Shown: piece by piece, positions 44,442 through 54,902 of the stretch
Position numbering within the stretch: position 1 is the stretch's first letter
How the letters are laid out: the number at the start of each line of letters is the position of its first letter
From: Anaerolineae bacterium
Lineage (GTDB): Bacteria > Chloroflexota > Anaerolineae > Aggregatilineales > Aggregatilineaceae
Length of the DNA stretch: 64,000 bases
Assembly: GCA_018432315.1 (NCBI GenBank)
Contig: JAHDLB010000001.1
Coordinates: forward strand, 62,001-126,000
Reading direction: 5' to 3'
Program-made: the position numbers and the translations under genes
Notes under the pieces: generated by a model
The model's database searches: none
The model's input: only the letters and a program-made list of their open reading frames with translations
What the model was told of the DNA's origin: nothing

Positions 44442-45295
44442 GAATCGGGATTCTGTGCAGCCGGGTGCGCGTCGAGGAGAAGCTCCTCTTCGCCGCGTTC
44501 GAGAGCCTGGGCGCCGCGCCGGTGCGCATCGACGAGCGCGCGCTGGCTGCGCCAGTGGGGCGGCTGGTGCCGGAGGTGGACGTGCTGCTCGAGCGCAGCG
44601 TGAGCACCACCGCCGGGCTGGTCGCCGCGCAAATCTACGAGGCGGCGGGCGTCCGCGTGACCAACAGCGCGGCCACGGCGAGCGTGTGCGCCGACAAGGT
44701 GCGGACCTCGCTGGCGCTGGCGGCGGCGGACGTGCCCCAGCCGGAGACGATCGTCGCGCTCGGCGAAGAGGCCGCGCTCGACGCGATCGAATACCTGGGC
44801 TATCCCGCCGTGCTCAAACCGGCGGTCGGGTCGTGGGGGCGGCTGCTGGCGCGCGTCAACGACCGCGACGCGGCGGAGGCGCTGCTGGAGCATAAAAGCG
44901 TCCTGGGCGGGCCGGGCCACCAGGTTTTCTACGTGCAGGAATACATCCGCAAACCCTCGCGCGACATCCGCGCCTTCGTGATCGGCGACGAGACGATCTG
45001 CGCGATCTACCGCTCCGCGCCGCACTGGGTCACCAACACCGCGCGCGGTGGGCAGGCGTCCAACTGCCCGGTCACGCCCGAGATCGCGGACCTCTGCCGG
45101 CGGGCGGCCCTGGCCGTCAGCGGCGGGGCGGGCGGCGTGCTGGCGATCGACCTGCTCGAAGACCCGGCGCGCGGCCTCCTGGTGTGCGAGGTCAACCACA
45201 CGATGGAGTTCCGCAACAGCATCGACACGACGGGCGTCGACATCCCGGGGCGCATCGCGCGCTACGTGCTGGAATCGGTGGGGGTGGTGGCATGA
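44438..45295 (+). CDS. lysX: LysX, LysW-aminoadipate ligase
   Basis: 285 residues, ATG overlapping lysW by four bases. RimK-type ATP-grasp: [48 protein letters not shown], the ATP/metal site VLAIDLLED and [11 protein letters not shown]. It joins alpha-aminoadipate to the LysW C-terminal Glu with ATP. Homologues called ArgX use glutamate for arginine synthesis; the linked homocitrate genes argue for lysine here, though dual use is possible. Confidence 0.93.
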   Translation: MRIGILCSRVRVEEKLLFAAFESLGAAPVRIDERALAAPVGRLVPEVDVLLERSVSTTAGLVAAQIYEAAGVRVTNSAATASVCADKVRTSLALAAADVPQPETIVALGEEAALDAIEYLGYPAVLKPAVGSWGRLLARVNDRDAAEALLEHKSVLGGPGHQVFYVQEYIRKPSRDIRAFVIGDETICAIYRSAPHWVTNTARGGQASNCPVTPEIADLCRRAALAVSGGAGGVLAIDLLEDPARGLLVCEVNHTMEFRNSIDTTGVDIPGRIARYVLESVGVVA

Positions 45296-46344
45296 GCGCG
45301 GACCGGCTGGCGGTGGGCATCGTCGGCGCGTCCGGTTATGCGGGCGGCGAGCTGCTGCGCCTGCTGCTGGGGCATCCCGGCGTCGAGGTGACGCAGGCGA
45401 CGTCCGAGCGACACGTGGGCCGCTTCGTCTACCAGGTTCACCCTCACCTGCGCAGGCAGACGACGCTGCGCTTCACCGCGCGCGAGACGCTCGCCCCGGT
45501 CGACGTGCTGTTCCTGGCGATGCCTCACGGGCAGGCCCAGGCGCACATCGCGGACTACGCCGCGCTCGCGGGCCGGATCGTCGACCTGAGTGCCGATTTC
45601 CGCCTGCGCGATCCCGCGCACTACGCGGCAGCCTACGGCAGCGCCCATCTCGCGCCCGACTGGCTGCCGCGTTTTGTTTATGGCCTGCCGGAGTTGTACC
45701 GCGCCGAGCTGGCCGGGGCGTCCTACGCCAGCGGCGTGGGCTGCAACGCGACGGCGAGCATCCTGGCGCTGTGGGCGGCGCTGCAGGGCGATCTGCTCGA
45801 TCCCGCCCAGCCCATCGTCGTCGATCTCAAAGTGGGCAGCAGCGAGGCGGGCAACGCGCCCAGCGAGTCCAGCCACCACCCGGCCCGCAGCGGCGTGGTG
45901 CGCCCGTTCCAACTGACCGGGCACCGCCACGAGGCGGAGGTCCGGCAGGCGCTGGCGCCGCGCGGGGCGTTCGACGTGCGGCTGGCGGTGACCAGCGTGG
46001 AGATGGTGCGCGGCGTGGCGGCGGCGGCGCACGTCACGCTGCCCGCCGGGCTGGACGAGCGCGACCTGTGGGCCCGCTACCGCGCCGCGTGGGCGGACAG
46101 CCCCTTCGTGCGAATCGTGCACGACCGCAACAGCCTGCACCGCCACCCGGAGCCGCGCCTGCTGGCCGGGACGAACTACGCCGACGTCGGTTGGGAATAC
46201 GACCCGGCGACCGGGCGCGCCGTGCTGCTGGCCGCGCTCGACAACCTGGGCAAAGGCGCGGCGGGCTCGGCGGTGCAATCGATGAACCTGATGTGCGGCT
46301 TCGACGAGACGACCGCGCTGAGTTTTGGAGGAATCTACCCATGA
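45292..46344 (+). CDS. lysY: LysY/ArgC-type LysW-aminoadipyl-phosphate reductase
   Basis: 350 residues, ATGA overlap with lysX. NADP-dependent acyl-phosphate reductase: [20 protein letters not shown], the active-site Cys in [32 protein letters not shown] and a C-terminal [18 protein letters not shown]. It reduces LysW-aminoadipyl-6-phosphate to the semialdehyde. Its family also covers ArgC; operon position settles the lysine role. Confidence 0.93.
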   Translation: MSADRLAVGIVGASGYAGGELLRLLLGHPGVEVTQATSERHVGRFVYQVHPHLRRQTTLRFTARETLAPVDVLFLAMPHGQAQAHIADYAALAGRIVDLSADFRLRDPAHYAAAYGSAHLAPDWLPRFVYGLPELYRAELAGASYASGVGCNATASILALWAALQGDLLDPAQPIVVDLKVGSSEAGNAPSESSHHPARSGVVRPFQLTGHRHEAEVRQALAPRGAFDVRLAVTSVEMVRGVAAAAHVTLPAGLDERDLWARYRAAWADSPFVRIVHDRNSLHRHPEPRLLAGTNYADVGWEYDPATGRAVLLAALDNLGKGAAGSAVQSMNLMCGFDETTALSFGGIYP

Positions 46345-47168
46345 CAACCACCATCAACGTCCTCAAACTGGGCGGCGGGGCCGGAGTCGACGCCGCGCCC
46401 GTCCTGCGCAACCTGGCGGCGCGCGTTCGCGCCGGCGAGCGGTGGGCCCTGGTGCACGGCGCCAGCGACGCCGCCAACCGCCTCGCGGAGCAGGCCGGGC
46501 ACCCGGTCCGGACGCTCACCGGGCCGGGCGGCCACACCAGCCGCTACACCGACGCGGCCATGATCGATCTGTACTGCATGGCGGCGGCGTCGGTCAACCA
46601 GCAGATCGCCGCGACCCTGGCCGGGCTGGGCGTGGCGGCGGTCGGGCTGGCCGGGCCGAACGTGATCGCCGCCGAGCGCCACACCGCGATCCGCGCCGTG
46701 CGCCATGGCCGGACCGTGATCGTGCGCGACGACTATTCGGGGACCATCACCGGGATCGACGCGGCGCTGCTGCGCGCCCTGCTGGACGCCGGGCGGGTGC
46801 CGGTTGTCGCGCCGGTGGCGCTGGGCACCCAGGGCGAACGGCTGAACATCGACGGCGACCTGGCGGCGGCGACGGCGGCTCGCGCGCTGGGCGCGGAGAC
46901 GCTCGTCATCCTGAGCAACGTGCCCGGCCTGTTGCGCGACGTGACCGATCCGGACTCGCTGGTGCGCTTCATCGGCGCGGCGGACCTGGACGCCTACGAG
47001 CCGCTGGCCCAGGGCCGCATGAAGAAAAAGCTGATGGCCGCCCGCGAGTCGGGGATCGACCGCGTGATCCTGGCCGGGACCGGCGGCGACGAGCCGCTCA
47101 ACGCGGCGCTGTCCGGCGGCGGGACGCATATCGTGCGCGAGGTGCGCTATGCAGAACGCTCTGCTTGA
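46341..47168 (+). CDS. lysZ: LysZ, LysW-aminoadipate kinase
   Basis: 275 residues, GGAGG nine bases upstream and an ATGA overlap with lysY. Amino-acid kinase (ArgB-like) fold: VLKLGGGAGVD, WALVHGASDAANRLAE, SGTITGIDAALL, NIDGDLAAATAA and QGRMKKKLMAA. It phosphorylates the side-chain carboxyl of LysW-bound aminoadipate. Ends 20 bases inside lysJ. Confidence 0.92.
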   Translation: MTTTINVLKLGGGAGVDAAPVLRNLAARVRAGERWALVHGASDAANRLAEQAGHPVRTLTGPGGHTSRYTDAAMIDLYCMAAASVNQQIAATLAGLGVAAVGLAGPNVIAAERHTAIRAVRHGRTVIVRDDYSGTITGIDAALLRALLDAGRVPVVAPVALGTQGERLNIDGDLAAATAARALGAETLVILSNVPGLLRDVTDPDSLVRFIGAADLDAYEPLAQGRMKKKLMAARESGIDRVILAGTGGDEPLNAALSGGGTHIVREVRYAERSA

Positions 47169-48324
47169 TACGATCGCGTTGGAGGATGCCCACACCAGCG
47201 GCGCGTACGTCAAACGCGACGTGCAGATCGTGCGCGGGCAGGGCGCGCGGCTGGAAGACGCGGCGGGCCGCAGCTACATCGACTGCGTGGGCGGCATGGG
47301 CGCGGCCAACCTGGGCCACGGCCACCCCGCGATCCTGGCCGCGATCCAGCGGCAGGCCGCCGAGCTGATGGTCTGCCCGGAGCTGTTTCACAACCCGGTC
47401 CGCGCCGAATATCAGGCGGCGCTGTGCGCGGCGGCGGCGATGCCGCGCGTCTTCCTGTGCAACAGTGGCGCCGAGGCGATTGAGGGCGCGATCAAAGCGA
47501 CGCGCGCCGCGACCGGGCGGCCCACCATCGTGGCGGCCATGCGCGGCTTTCATGGGCGCACGCTCGGCGCGCTGAGCGCCACCTGGAACAAGACCTATCG
47601 CGCCCCGTTCGAGCCGCTGCTGCCGGAGGTGCGCCACGTGCCGTTCAACGATGCTGACAAGCTGGCCGACGCGCTCGACGAGACGGTCGCCGCCGTGATC
47701 GTGGAGCCGGTCCAGGGCGAGGGCGGCGTGATCCCCGCCGCGCCGGGCTATCTGCGCGCCGTGGCGGACCTGTGCCGCCAGAACGGATCGCTGCTGATCC
47801 TGGACGAGATTCAAACCGGCTTCGGGCGGACCGGCTGGCTGTTCGCGCACCAGGCCGACGGCGTCCGGCCCGACGTGCTGTGTCTGGCGAAAAGCATCGC
47901 GGGCGGCCTGCCGATGGGCGCGGTCCTGCTCGGCGAGCGGGCCGGGACGTTCCCCCCGGCGACGCACGGCAGCACGTTCGGTGGCAACCCGCTGGCCTGC
48001 GCGGCAGGGCTGGCCGCGCTCGACGTGCTGGTGACGGGCGACCTGGTCGAGCGGGCGCGCGAGCGCGGCGCGGCGGTGCTCGATCACCTGCGCGCCCATC
48101 TGCCGGAGCGGGCGGTGCGCGACGTGCGCGGGCGCGGCCTGATGATCGGGATCGAGCTGCGCGGCAAGGTCGGCCCTGTGCTGGCCGCGCTGGCGGAGCG
48201 GGGCGTGCTGGCGCTGCCCGCCGGGCGGACGGTGCTGCGCCTGCTGCCGCCGCTGGTAATTTCGGACGACGATTTGTGGGCGGCGGTGGCGACCGTCGAG
48301 GAGGTCCTGTCCGATGCCGTTTGA
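47149..48324 (+). CDS. lysJ: LysJ, LysW-aminoadipate semialdehyde transaminase
   Basis: 391 residues, overlapping lysZ by 20 bases. Class III PLP aminotransferase (ArgD-like): [47 protein letters not shown] with the PLP Asp, the Schiff-base Lys in [13 protein letters not shown], and [14 protein letters not shown]. It aminates the LysW-bound semialdehyde to LysW-lysine. Confidence 0.92.
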   Translation: MQNALLDTIALEDAHTSGAYVKRDVQIVRGQGARLEDAAGRSYIDCVGGMGAANLGHGHPAILAAIQRQAAELMVCPELFHNPVRAEYQAALCAAAAMPRVFLCNSGAEAIEGAIKATRAATGRPTIVAAMRGFHGRTLGALSATWNKTYRAPFEPLLPEVRHVPFNDADKLADALDETVAAVIVEPVQGEGGVIPAAPGYLRAVADLCRQNGSLLILDEIQTGFGRTGWLFAHQADGVRPDVLCLAKSIAGGLPMGAVLLGERAGTFPPATHGSTFGGNPLACAAGLAALDVLVTGDLVERARERGAAVLDHLRAHLPERAVRDVRGRGLMIGIELRGKVGPVLAALAERGVLALPAGRTVLRLLPPLVISDDDLWAAVATVEEVLSDAV

Positions 48325-49447
48325 TCGCTACCACATCATCGAGAGCACGCTGCGCGAGGGCGAGCAGTTCAGCACGGCGACCTTCACCACGGCCCAGAAG
48401 CTGGAGATCGCCGGGCTGCTCGACGCGTTCGGCGTCGAGATGATCGAGATGACGTCGCCCTGCGCCTCGCCGCAAAGCGAGGCCGATATCCGCGCTGTGG
48501 TGGGGGCGGGCCTGCGCGCGCGCATCCTGACGCACATCCGCTGCCACAAGGACGACGCCCGCCGCGCGCTCGATACGGGCGTGCACGGGCTGGACATCGT
48601 GATCGGCACGTCGGCCCCGCTCATGCAGCACAGCCACGGCAAGAGCATCCGCGAGATCATCGACCTGGCGGCGGAGGTGATCGCCTTCGTGCGCGAGCAG
48701 GCGCCGGACATCATCCTGCGCTTCAGCACGGAGGACACCTTCCGCAGCCGCGAGTCCGACCTGTTGCGCGTGTACCTGGCCGTGGCCGACCTGGGGCTGG
48801 TGGACCGGCTGGGCGTGGCCGATACGGTCGGCGTGGCGCTGCCCCAGCAGGTCTACGCGATGGTGAGCCAGCTCGTGCGCCTGACCGGGCTGGACGTCGA
48901 GTTCCACGGGCACAACGACAGCGGCTGCGCCATCGCCAACGCGTGCGCCGCGCTCGACGCCGGGGCGACCCACGTCGATACGACCGTGCTGGGCATCGGC
49001 GAGCGCAACGGGATCACGCCGCTGGGCGGGCTGATCGCGCGGCTGTACACGCTCGACCGCTCGTACGTCGCCAAGTACAACCTGACGCTGCTGCCGCGCA
49101 TCGACCGGCTCGTGGCCGACCTCTGCCGGATCGATATCCCGTTCAGCAACTACATCACCGGGCCGAGCGCGTTCATCCACAAGGCGGGCATTCACGCCAA
49201 AGCCGTGCTCGCCGACCCGGCCACCTACGAGATCCTCCAGCCCGCCGATTTCGGCCTGACGCGCGAGGTCGCCATCGGCCACCGGCTGACCGGCTGGAAC
49301 GCGATCCGCGAGCGGTCGCGGGCGCTGGGCCTGAGCCTGGACGACGCCACGCTCAAGGCCATCACCCAGGACGTGAAACGCCGCGCCGACGTCCACCCGC
49401 TGAACCTGGACGAGATCGACGGCCTGCTGCGGGCCGCGGCGAGTTAG
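48314..49447 (+). CDS. Homocitrate synthase
   Basis: 377 residues, overlapping lysJ by 11 bases. DRE-TIM enzyme with [17 protein letters not shown] at the metal and catalytic loop, [30 protein letters not shown] with the metal His pair, and [20 protein letters not shown] together with the short length, lacking the leucine-feedback domain, points to homocitrate rather than isopropylmalate synthase. It condenses 2-oxoglutarate and acetyl-CoA, the committed step, and in related bacteria is inhibited by lysine. Confidence 0.92.
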   Translation: MPFDRYHIIESTLREGEQFSTATFTTAQKLEIAGLLDAFGVEMIEMTSPCASPQSEADIRAVVGAGLRARILTHIRCHKDDARRALDTGVHGLDIVIGTSAPLMQHSHGKSIREIIDLAAEVIAFVREQAPDIILRFSTEDTFRSRESDLLRVYLAVADLGLVDRLGVADTVGVALPQQVYAMVSQLVRLTGLDVEFHGHNDSGCAIANACAALDAGATHVDTTVLGIGERNGITPLGGLIARLYTLDRSYVAKYNLTLLPRIDRLVADLCRIDIPFSNYITGPSAFIHKAGIHAKAVLADPATYEILQPADFGLTREVAIGHRLTGWNAIRERSRALGLSLDDATLKAITQDVKRRADVHPLNLDEIDGLLRAAAS

Positions 49448-49456
49448 GGGGCGGGC

Positions 49457-50713
49457 ATGGCCGGACGGACGTTTGCCGAAAAAGCCCTGGCGCGGGCGGC
49501 GGGCCTGCCGGATGCGCGTGCGGGTGACATCCTGGACGTGACGCCCGATCTCGTCTTCAGCCACGACAACAGCGCGGCGATCCGGCGCATCTTCGCGCAG
49601 ACCGGCGCGCCCGGCGTGCGCTTCCCGGACCGGGTGGCGATCACGCTCGATCACGCCGTCCCCGCGCCGACCACGCGCCACGCCGAAAACCACGCTGCCA
49701 TCCGCGAGTGGGTGCGGGCGCAGGGCATCGCGCACTTCTTCGAGGTGGGGCGCGGCATCTGCCACCAGGTCATCGGCGAGGAAGGGCTGGCCCTGCCCGG
49801 CGAGACGATCCTCGGCGCGGACAGCCACACCACCCATTTCGGCTGGCTGGGCGCGTTCGGGGCGGGCGTGGGCCGCAGCGAGATGGCCGCGCTGTGGGCC
49901 ACCGGCGAGCTGTGGCTGCGCGTGCCGGAAGCGATGCGCATCACGCTGAGCGGGGTCCCCGCGCCGGGCGTGACGGCCAAAGACATCAGCTTGCGCATCC
50001 TGGGCGACCTGCGCGCGGACGGCGGCCTGTATCGCTCGGTCGAGTTCGCGGGCGACACGCTGGGCGCGCTCTCGCTCGACGCGCGGGCGACCCTGCCCAA
50101 CATGATGGCCGAGTTCGGCGCGAAGAACGCCTATCTGCCGCCCGACCGCGCCGTGCTCGATTACGTGGATGCGCGCGCCCGGCGGCCCTACACGCCGCTG
50201 TATCCCGACGACGATGCCGAATACGCCGTCGAAGTCGCGCTCGATGTCGCCGCGCTGGAGCCGCAGATCGCGCTGCCGGGCAGCCCGGCCAACGTCGTCC
50301 CGCTGTCGGAGGTGGCCGGCCAGCCGGTGCAGCAGGCGTTCCTGGGCACGTGCACCAACGGGCGGCTCGAAGACCTGCGCGCCGCGGCGGACGTGCTGCG
50401 CGGGCGGCGGGTGCGCGTCCGCCTGATCGTGATCCCGGCCAGCGCGGCGGTCTTCGAAGCGGCGGCGACGGACGGCACGCTGGCGGCGCTGGTCGCGGCG
50501 GGCGCGGCGATCGGGACGCCGGGCTGCGGGCCGTGCATGGGCAACCACCTGGGCATCCCCGCGCCGGACGAGGCCACGATCAGCAGCGCCAACCGCAACT
50601 TTCGCGGGCGCATGGGCACGCCCGACGCGCCGATCTACCTGGCGAATCCCTGGGTGGTGGCCGCCAGCGCCGCCGCCGGGCAGATCGCCGATCCGAGGGA
50701 GTTTTTGCCATGA
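49457..50713 (+). CDS. lysT: Homoaconitase large subunit
   Basis: 418 residues. LeuC/aconitase-like: [31 protein letters not shown], and three [4Fe-4S] Cys ligands, one in [13 protein letters not shown] and two in [12 protein letters not shown]. It pairs with the overlapping small subunit to interconvert homocitrate, homoaconitate and homoisocitrate. Isopropylmalate isomerase has the same architecture; the operon identifies it. Confidence 0.92.
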   Translation: MAGRTFAEKALARAAGLPDARAGDILDVTPDLVFSHDNSAAIRRIFAQTGAPGVRFPDRVAITLDHAVPAPTTRHAENHAAIREWVRAQGIAHFFEVGRGICHQVIGEEGLALPGETILGADSHTTHFGWLGAFGAGVGRSEMAALWATGELWLRVPEAMRITLSGVPAPGVTAKDISLRILGDLRADGGLYRSVEFAGDTLGALSLDARATLPNMMAEFGAKNAYLPPDRAVLDYVDARARRPYTPLYPDDDAEYAVEVALDVAALEPQIALPGSPANVVPLSEVAGQPVQQAFLGTCTNGRLEDLRAAADVLRGRRVRVRLIVIPASAAVFEAAATDGTLAALVAAGAAIGTPGCGPCMGNHLGIPAPDEATISSANRNFRGRMGTPDAPIYLANPWVVAASAAAGQIADPREFLP

Positions 50714-51216
50714 CCGCGACACTGCACCGCTGCTGGGTGTATGGCGACGACGTCAACACCGACGTGATCTTCCCCGGCAAGTACACCTACACCATCACCG
50801 ACCCGGCAGAACTGGCCGCCCACGCGCTGGAAGACCTCGACCCGGCGTTTGCAGAGCAGGTCCGGCCCGGCGACGTGATCGTGGCCGGGCGCAACTGGGG
50901 CTGTGGCAGCAGCCGCGAGCAGGCCGTCGGCGCGCTCAAGGCGGCGGGCGTGCCGGTCATCATCGCGGCGTCGTTCAGCCGCATCTACTTCCGCAACTGC
51001 ATCAACCAGGGGCTGCTGCCGGTGGCGCTGCCCACGCTGCGCGACCTTGTGCGGGCCGGCGACACGATCCAGATCGACCGCGCCGCCGGTCAGATCGTCG
51101 CCGCCGGGCGGACGTTCGCCATCCCGCCGCTGTCGCCGTCGGTCCAGGCGATTCTCGACGCGGGCGGGCTGATCCCGATGCTGCGCGCGCGTTTCGCCGG
51201 GGAGCGCGCCCCATGA
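50710..51216 (+). CDS. lysU: Homoaconitase small subunit
   Basis: 168 residues, ATGA overlap with the large subunit. LeuD-like swivel domain: [58 protein letters not shown]. The YTY at the substrate loop (after PGKY) is the region that sets chain-length preference in this family. Confidence 0.92.
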   Translation: MTATLHRCWVYGDDVNTDVIFPGKYTYTITDPAELAAHALEDLDPAFAEQVRPGDVIVAGRNWGCGSSREQAVGALKAAGVPVIIAASFSRIYFRNCINQGLLPVALPTLRDLVRAGDTIQIDRAAGQIVAAGRTFAIPPLSPSVQAILDAGGLIPMLRARFAGERAP

Positions 51217-52178
51217 CGCACACCATCACCGTGATCCCCGGCGACGGCATCGGCGCGGAAGTGATCCCGGCGGCGGTGGCCGCCTTGGAGGCGCTCGACC
51301 TGCCGCTGGCCTTCCAACATGCCGAGGCCGGCTTCGGGACGTTCGAGCGCGGCGGCGAGGCGCTGCCCGCTGCGACGATCGCGGCCTGCGCGGCGAGCGA
51401 CGCCGTGCTGTTCGGCGCGACCGGCTCGCCCATGACGCGCGTCCCCGGCTACCGCAGCCCGATCCTGGTGCTGCGCCGCCGGTTCGACCTGTACGCCAAC
51501 CTGCGCCCGGCGCTCGGCGTGGGGATCGATCTGCTGGTCGTGCGCGAGAACACCGAGGGGCTCTACAGCGGGCGCGAGCGCCTGGAAGACGGCGGCGCGA
51601 CGGCTATCGCCGAGCGGGTGATCACCGCGCGCGCCTCGGAGCGGATCGCCCGGATCGCGTGCGAGGCGGCACAGCGGCGGCGCGGGCGGCTGACGGTGGT
51701 CCACAAGGCCAATGTGCTCAAGGAAACGTGCGGCCTGTTCCGGCGGGCGGCGCTGGAGGTGGCGGCGGGCTATCCCGATCTGGCGGTCGACGAGCTGCTG
51801 ATCGACGCGGCGGCGATGTGGCTGGCCCGCGATCCGGGCCGGTTCGACGTGATCGTGACCACCAACCTGTTCGGCGACATCCTGAGCGACCTGGCGGCGG
51901 GTATGGCCGGCGGGCTGGGGCTGGCCGCGTCGGCGAATGTGGGGGATGGGCGGCTCGCGCTGTTCGAGCCGGTGCACGGCAGCGCGCCGGACATCGCCGG
52001 GCAGGGCACCGCCGACCCGCGCGCGGCGATCCTCAGCGCGGCGCTGCTGCTCGATCACCTGGGCTATGCCGCCGAGGGCGAGCGCCTGCGCCGGGCGGCC
52101 TACGCCACGCCGCACACCGGCGACACCGGGGCGACGGCGCGCGCCGTGATCGCCGCCCTGGGGGAGGCCGCGCCGTGA
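51213..52178 (+). CDS. hicd: Homoisocitrate dehydrogenase
   Basis: 321 residues, ATGA overlap with lysU. Beta-decarboxylating dehydrogenase: [45 protein letters not shown], the catalytic Lys in [24 protein letters not shown] and [19 protein letters not shown]. The NTEGLY motif fits homoisocitrate/isocitrate enzymes rather than isopropylmalate dehydrogenase. It oxidatively decarboxylates homoisocitrate to 2-oxoadipate, which LysN, not present here, would aminate. Confidence 0.92.
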   Translation: MTHTITVIPGDGIGAEVIPAAVAALEALDLPLAFQHAEAGFGTFERGGEALPAATIAACAASDAVLFGATGSPMTRVPGYRSPILVLRRRFDLYANLRPALGVGIDLLVVRENTEGLYSGRERLEDGGATAIAERVITARASERIARIACEAAQRRRGRLTVVHKANVLKETCGLFRRAALEVAAGYPDLAVDELLIDAAAMWLARDPGRFDVIVTTNLFGDILSDLAAGMAGGLGLAASANVGDGRLALFEPVHGSAPDIAGQGTADPRAAILSAALLLDHLGYAAEGERLRRAAYATPHTGDTGATARAVIAALGEAAP

Positions 52179-53239
52179 CTCCCGACCGCGGCCTGTTGGT
52201 AGACCTGGTGCGCTGCCCCAGCCCGTCCGGCGAGGAAGGGCCCGCCGTCGCCTACCTGGTGGACTGGATGCGCGAGCACGGGTTCGCGGCGCACGTCGAC
52301 GAGGCGGGGAACGCGGTCGGCGTTCGCGGCCCGGCGGACGCGCCGCACACGCTGATGCTGCTCGGCCACATCGACACCGTGCCGGGCGTGATCCCGGTGC
52401 GCGTGGCGGACGGCGTGCTCTACGGGCGGGGCAGCGTGGACGCGAAGGGATCGCTGTGCGCGTTCGCGGCGGCGGCGGCGGGCGCATCACCCTCGGACGG
52501 CTGGCGCGTGATCGTCGCCGGGGCGGTGGAGGAAGAAGCGCCCACCAGCAAGGGCGCGCACGCCATCCGCGAGCGCTATCGCCCGGACCTGTGCATCATC
52601 GGCGAGCCGAGCGGCGCGGACCGGATCACGCTCGGCTACAAGGGCCACCTGCTGCTCGACTACACGCTGACCCGCCCGCTGGCGCACACCTCGCGCCCGG
52701 AGCCGAGCGTCGCCGCCCGGGGCGCCGCCTTCTGGAGCGCGATCCTCGACTGGGCCGCCGCGCAGAACGCCGGGGCGGGGCGCAGCTTCGACGAGGTGGC
52801 GCCCCACCTGCGCGCCATCAACACCGACTCGGATGGCCTGCGCGAGACGGTCCGGCTGACGGTCGGCTTCCGGCTGCCGCCGCGCCTCGCGCCAGAGGAC
52901 GTGGTCGCCGCCGTGACGCCGCTGGCCGAGCCGGACGCGACACTGCACGCCTACAGCACGGCCCGCGCCTACCTGGGCGAGAAGAACAACGCGCTGGTGC
53001 GCGGGATGCTGGCCGCGATCCGCGCCGGGGGCGGGCGGCCCGGCTTCGTGCTGAAGGGCGGCACGAGCGACATGAACGTCGTCGGCGCGGCCTGGGGCTG
53101 CCCGATCGTCGCTTACGGGCCGGGCGACAGCGCGCTCGATCACACGCCGGACGAACACCTGCCGCTGGACGAATACGACGCGGCGATCCGGACCCTGCGC
53201 CACCTGATCGCGCACCTGCCGGATCGCGGCGCGGGGTGA
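52175..53239 (+). CDS. lysK: LysK, LysW-lysine carboxypeptidase/hydrolase
   Basis: 354 residues from GTG 52175 (GGAGG eight bases upstream; GTGA overlap with hicd). M20 zinc peptidase: [16 protein letters not shown] and [14 protein letters not shown] for the first metal ligands, [12 protein letters not shown] with the catalytic Glu, [17 protein letters not shown], and the late metal His in [15 protein letters not shown]. It frees lysine from LysW, regenerating the carrier. Last gene of the operon, which ends four bases before the convergent neighbour. Confidence 0.92.
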   Translation: MTPDRGLLVDLVRCPSPSGEEGPAVAYLVDWMREHGFAAHVDEAGNAVGVRGPADAPHTLMLLGHIDTVPGVIPVRVADGVLYGRGSVDAKGSLCAFAAAAAGASPSDGWRVIVAGAVEEEAPTSKGAHAIRERYRPDLCIIGEPSGADRITLGYKGHLLLDYTLTRPLAHTSRPEPSVAARGAAFWSAILDWAAAQNAGAGRSFDEVAPHLRAINTDSDGLRETVRLTVGFRLPPRLAPEDVVAAVTPLAEPDATLHAYSTARAYLGEKNNALVRGMLAAIRAGGGRPGFVLKGGTSDMNVVGAAWGCPIVAYGPGDSALDHTPDEHLPLDEYDAAIRTLRHLIAHLPDRGAG

Positions 53240-53243
53240 TCCG

Positions 53244-54902
53244 TCACGCCGGGGGGCGGGCGGCCAGGGCGGCCAGCCGCGCCCGTTCGTCGAGCGGTTT
53301 CCCGCGCTCGTCGACCGGCCACAGCGCGCCGTCGATGGCGCGCGTCCGGACGCGGCCCGGCGCGTAGGCGTTGTTCACCAATTGCGGCGCGTCCAGGTAG
53401 CCGAGCGCCACCGCTCGCGCCAGAACCGCCGGGCTGCTGAGCGGATCGTCCTCGTCCGGCCCCAGGGCGCGGATCGCGTCGATCAACCGGCCCGTCTCCG
53501 CGATCAGCTGTGCTTTGCGGCGCCGCACGGTGGAGTCCGCCGCCAGGTCGGGATTGCCGCGCAGGGCCGTGCCCGCCACCTCGGCGGCCATGATCGCGCT
53601 CTCGATCACCTCGTCCGCGCCGGCGGCGTGATCGGCCTCCGAATAGCCGACGACGTGGATGATGTGGGGCCGCAGCGCCATCTGCAGCATGGTGCTCTGG
53701 GCGAGGTGCGCCCGCGCGCGCCGCAGGTCGACCGGGTAGCTCAGCAGGCCGGTGCGCGTCTGCCGCCACACGCGAAAATCCGGCCCGGCGAACGCCTCCG
53801 TCAGCTCGACGATGGCGCAGGCGCGGGCCAGGTCCATCGCGTTGGAGAGCTGGGGCGGGCTTTGGAACATGTAGGTGAGGATGTAGTCGCGGACGCCCAT
53901 CCGCCGCGCGTTGTGCGCGTAGAGCACCGCCGACGCGCAGACGACGACGTCCGGCGCGTCGCGCATCCCCCAGTGATAGGACTCGTTGCCCTCGACCGGG
54001 ATATCCCGCGCGCCGTGCCACGCCATCAACTGCTGGTGCTCGCGGATCGACTGTTCCAGCGGCGAGGGGCCGCGCCCGTCCATGGCGTTGAACCAGAACA
54101 GCGACGTGGCGCACCACGCGTTGTTGATCGTCCGGACCAGCATCTCGGCGTAGCGGATGTGATCCGCCGTGCCCGAATACGAGCGTAGCAGCGGGTAGTT
54201 GCCCCGGCGGCTGGCCTCGTACAGCGCGCGCAGATCGTCTTCCGTGCGGAAGGGCACGCCCCCCGCGCCCATGCTCCGGGGATTCTGCCGGGCGGGGTGG
54301 AAGAAGTGCTCTTGTGCGTCCTGGTCCGCGCCCAGCGAGATCACGTCCAGCGCGCCGGACTCCGCGATGCGGGCGATGCCCTCGACGGTGGGCGCGACGC
54401 TCCGCGCCGGGATGCCGAAGTGGTGGCGCAGGATCGGCTCCGGCGCTTTCCACCGGATGCGCGCGACGGCGGCCTGCGGAAAGTCGGCGGCGGTGGGCGC
54501 GGGGGGAGTCGCGCCATCCAGCGCCAGGCGAACCTGGTGCGGCGTCTCTTCGCCCGCGAAAACGGCGTCGAAGTAGCCGGCCTCGCGCGCGATGGCGGCG
54601 ACCGGCGGCGTCCCTCCGAAGAAGATCCGCTTGCAGCCCAGGAGTCCCGCGCTGGCGAGCATCCCGCGCAGTTCCTCGATCAGCGGGCGGGCGTTGTCGG
54701 GTGTCAGGCGATAGCTCACGCCGATCACGTCCGGATCGAACGCCGTCACTGCGTCCATGAACGACTCGAGATCGGTGGCCGGGCCGGTGAAGTGCGTGCG
54801 GTAACCGGCCCGCTCGGCCACGTCCAGAAAGCGCGTGACGCCGGCCACGTGCACGCAGTCCCCCACGCAGCCGGCCAGCACGCGCCCGCGCTCACCGGTC
54901 AC
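53244..54902 (-). CDS. Cobalamin-binding-domain protein with mutase-like barrel
   Basis: 552 residues. The N-terminal domain (1-135) is a B12-binding Rossmann fold: GCVGDCVHVAGVTRFL, where D15-x2-H18-x2-G21 resembles but is one residue longer than the usual D-x-H-x2-G; VIGVSYRLTPDNA and CKRIFFGGTPPVAAI follow. The rest (about 150-500) looks like the barrel of glutamate mutase or ornithine/lysine aminomutase-like proteins (LLRSYSGTADHIRY, NAMDGRGPSPLEQSIREHQQ, VEGNESYHWGMRDAPDVV). This is a weak resemblance by eye. Its start overlaps the opine-dehydrogenase-like gene by 11 bases, so the two work together. The substrate is unknown. Confidence 0.6.
   Translation of the reverse strand: MTGERGRVLAGCVGDCVHVAGVTRFLDVAERAGYRTHFTGPATDLESFMDAVTAFDPDVIGVSYRLTPDNARPLIEELRGMLASAGLLGCKRIFFGGTPPVAAIAREAGYFDAVFAGEETPHQVRLALDGATPPAPTAADFPQAAVARIRWKAPEPILRHHFGIPARSVAPTVEGIARIAESGALDVISLGADQDAQEHFFHPARQNPRSMGAGGVPFRTEDDLRALYEASRRGNYPLLRSYSGTADHIRYAEMLVRTINNAWCATSLFWFNAMDGRGPSPLEQSIREHQQLMAWHGARDIPVEGNESYHWGMRDAPDVVVCASAVLYAHNARRMGVRDYILTYMFQSPPQLSNAMDLARACAIVELTEAFAGPDFRVWRQTRTGLLSYPVDLRRARAHLAQSTMLQMALRPHIIHVVGYSEADHAAGADEVIESAIMAAEVAGTALRGNPDLAADSTVRRRKAQLIAETGRLIDAIRALGPDEDDPLSSPAVLARAVALGYLDAPQLVNNAYAPGRVRTRAIDGALWPVDERGKPLDERARLAALAARPPA

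Noticed and set aside
47645-50722. A 1025-codon leftward open frame over lysJ to homoaconitase
   Set aside because: It is antisense to four well-identified lysine genes and shows no domain-like pattern.
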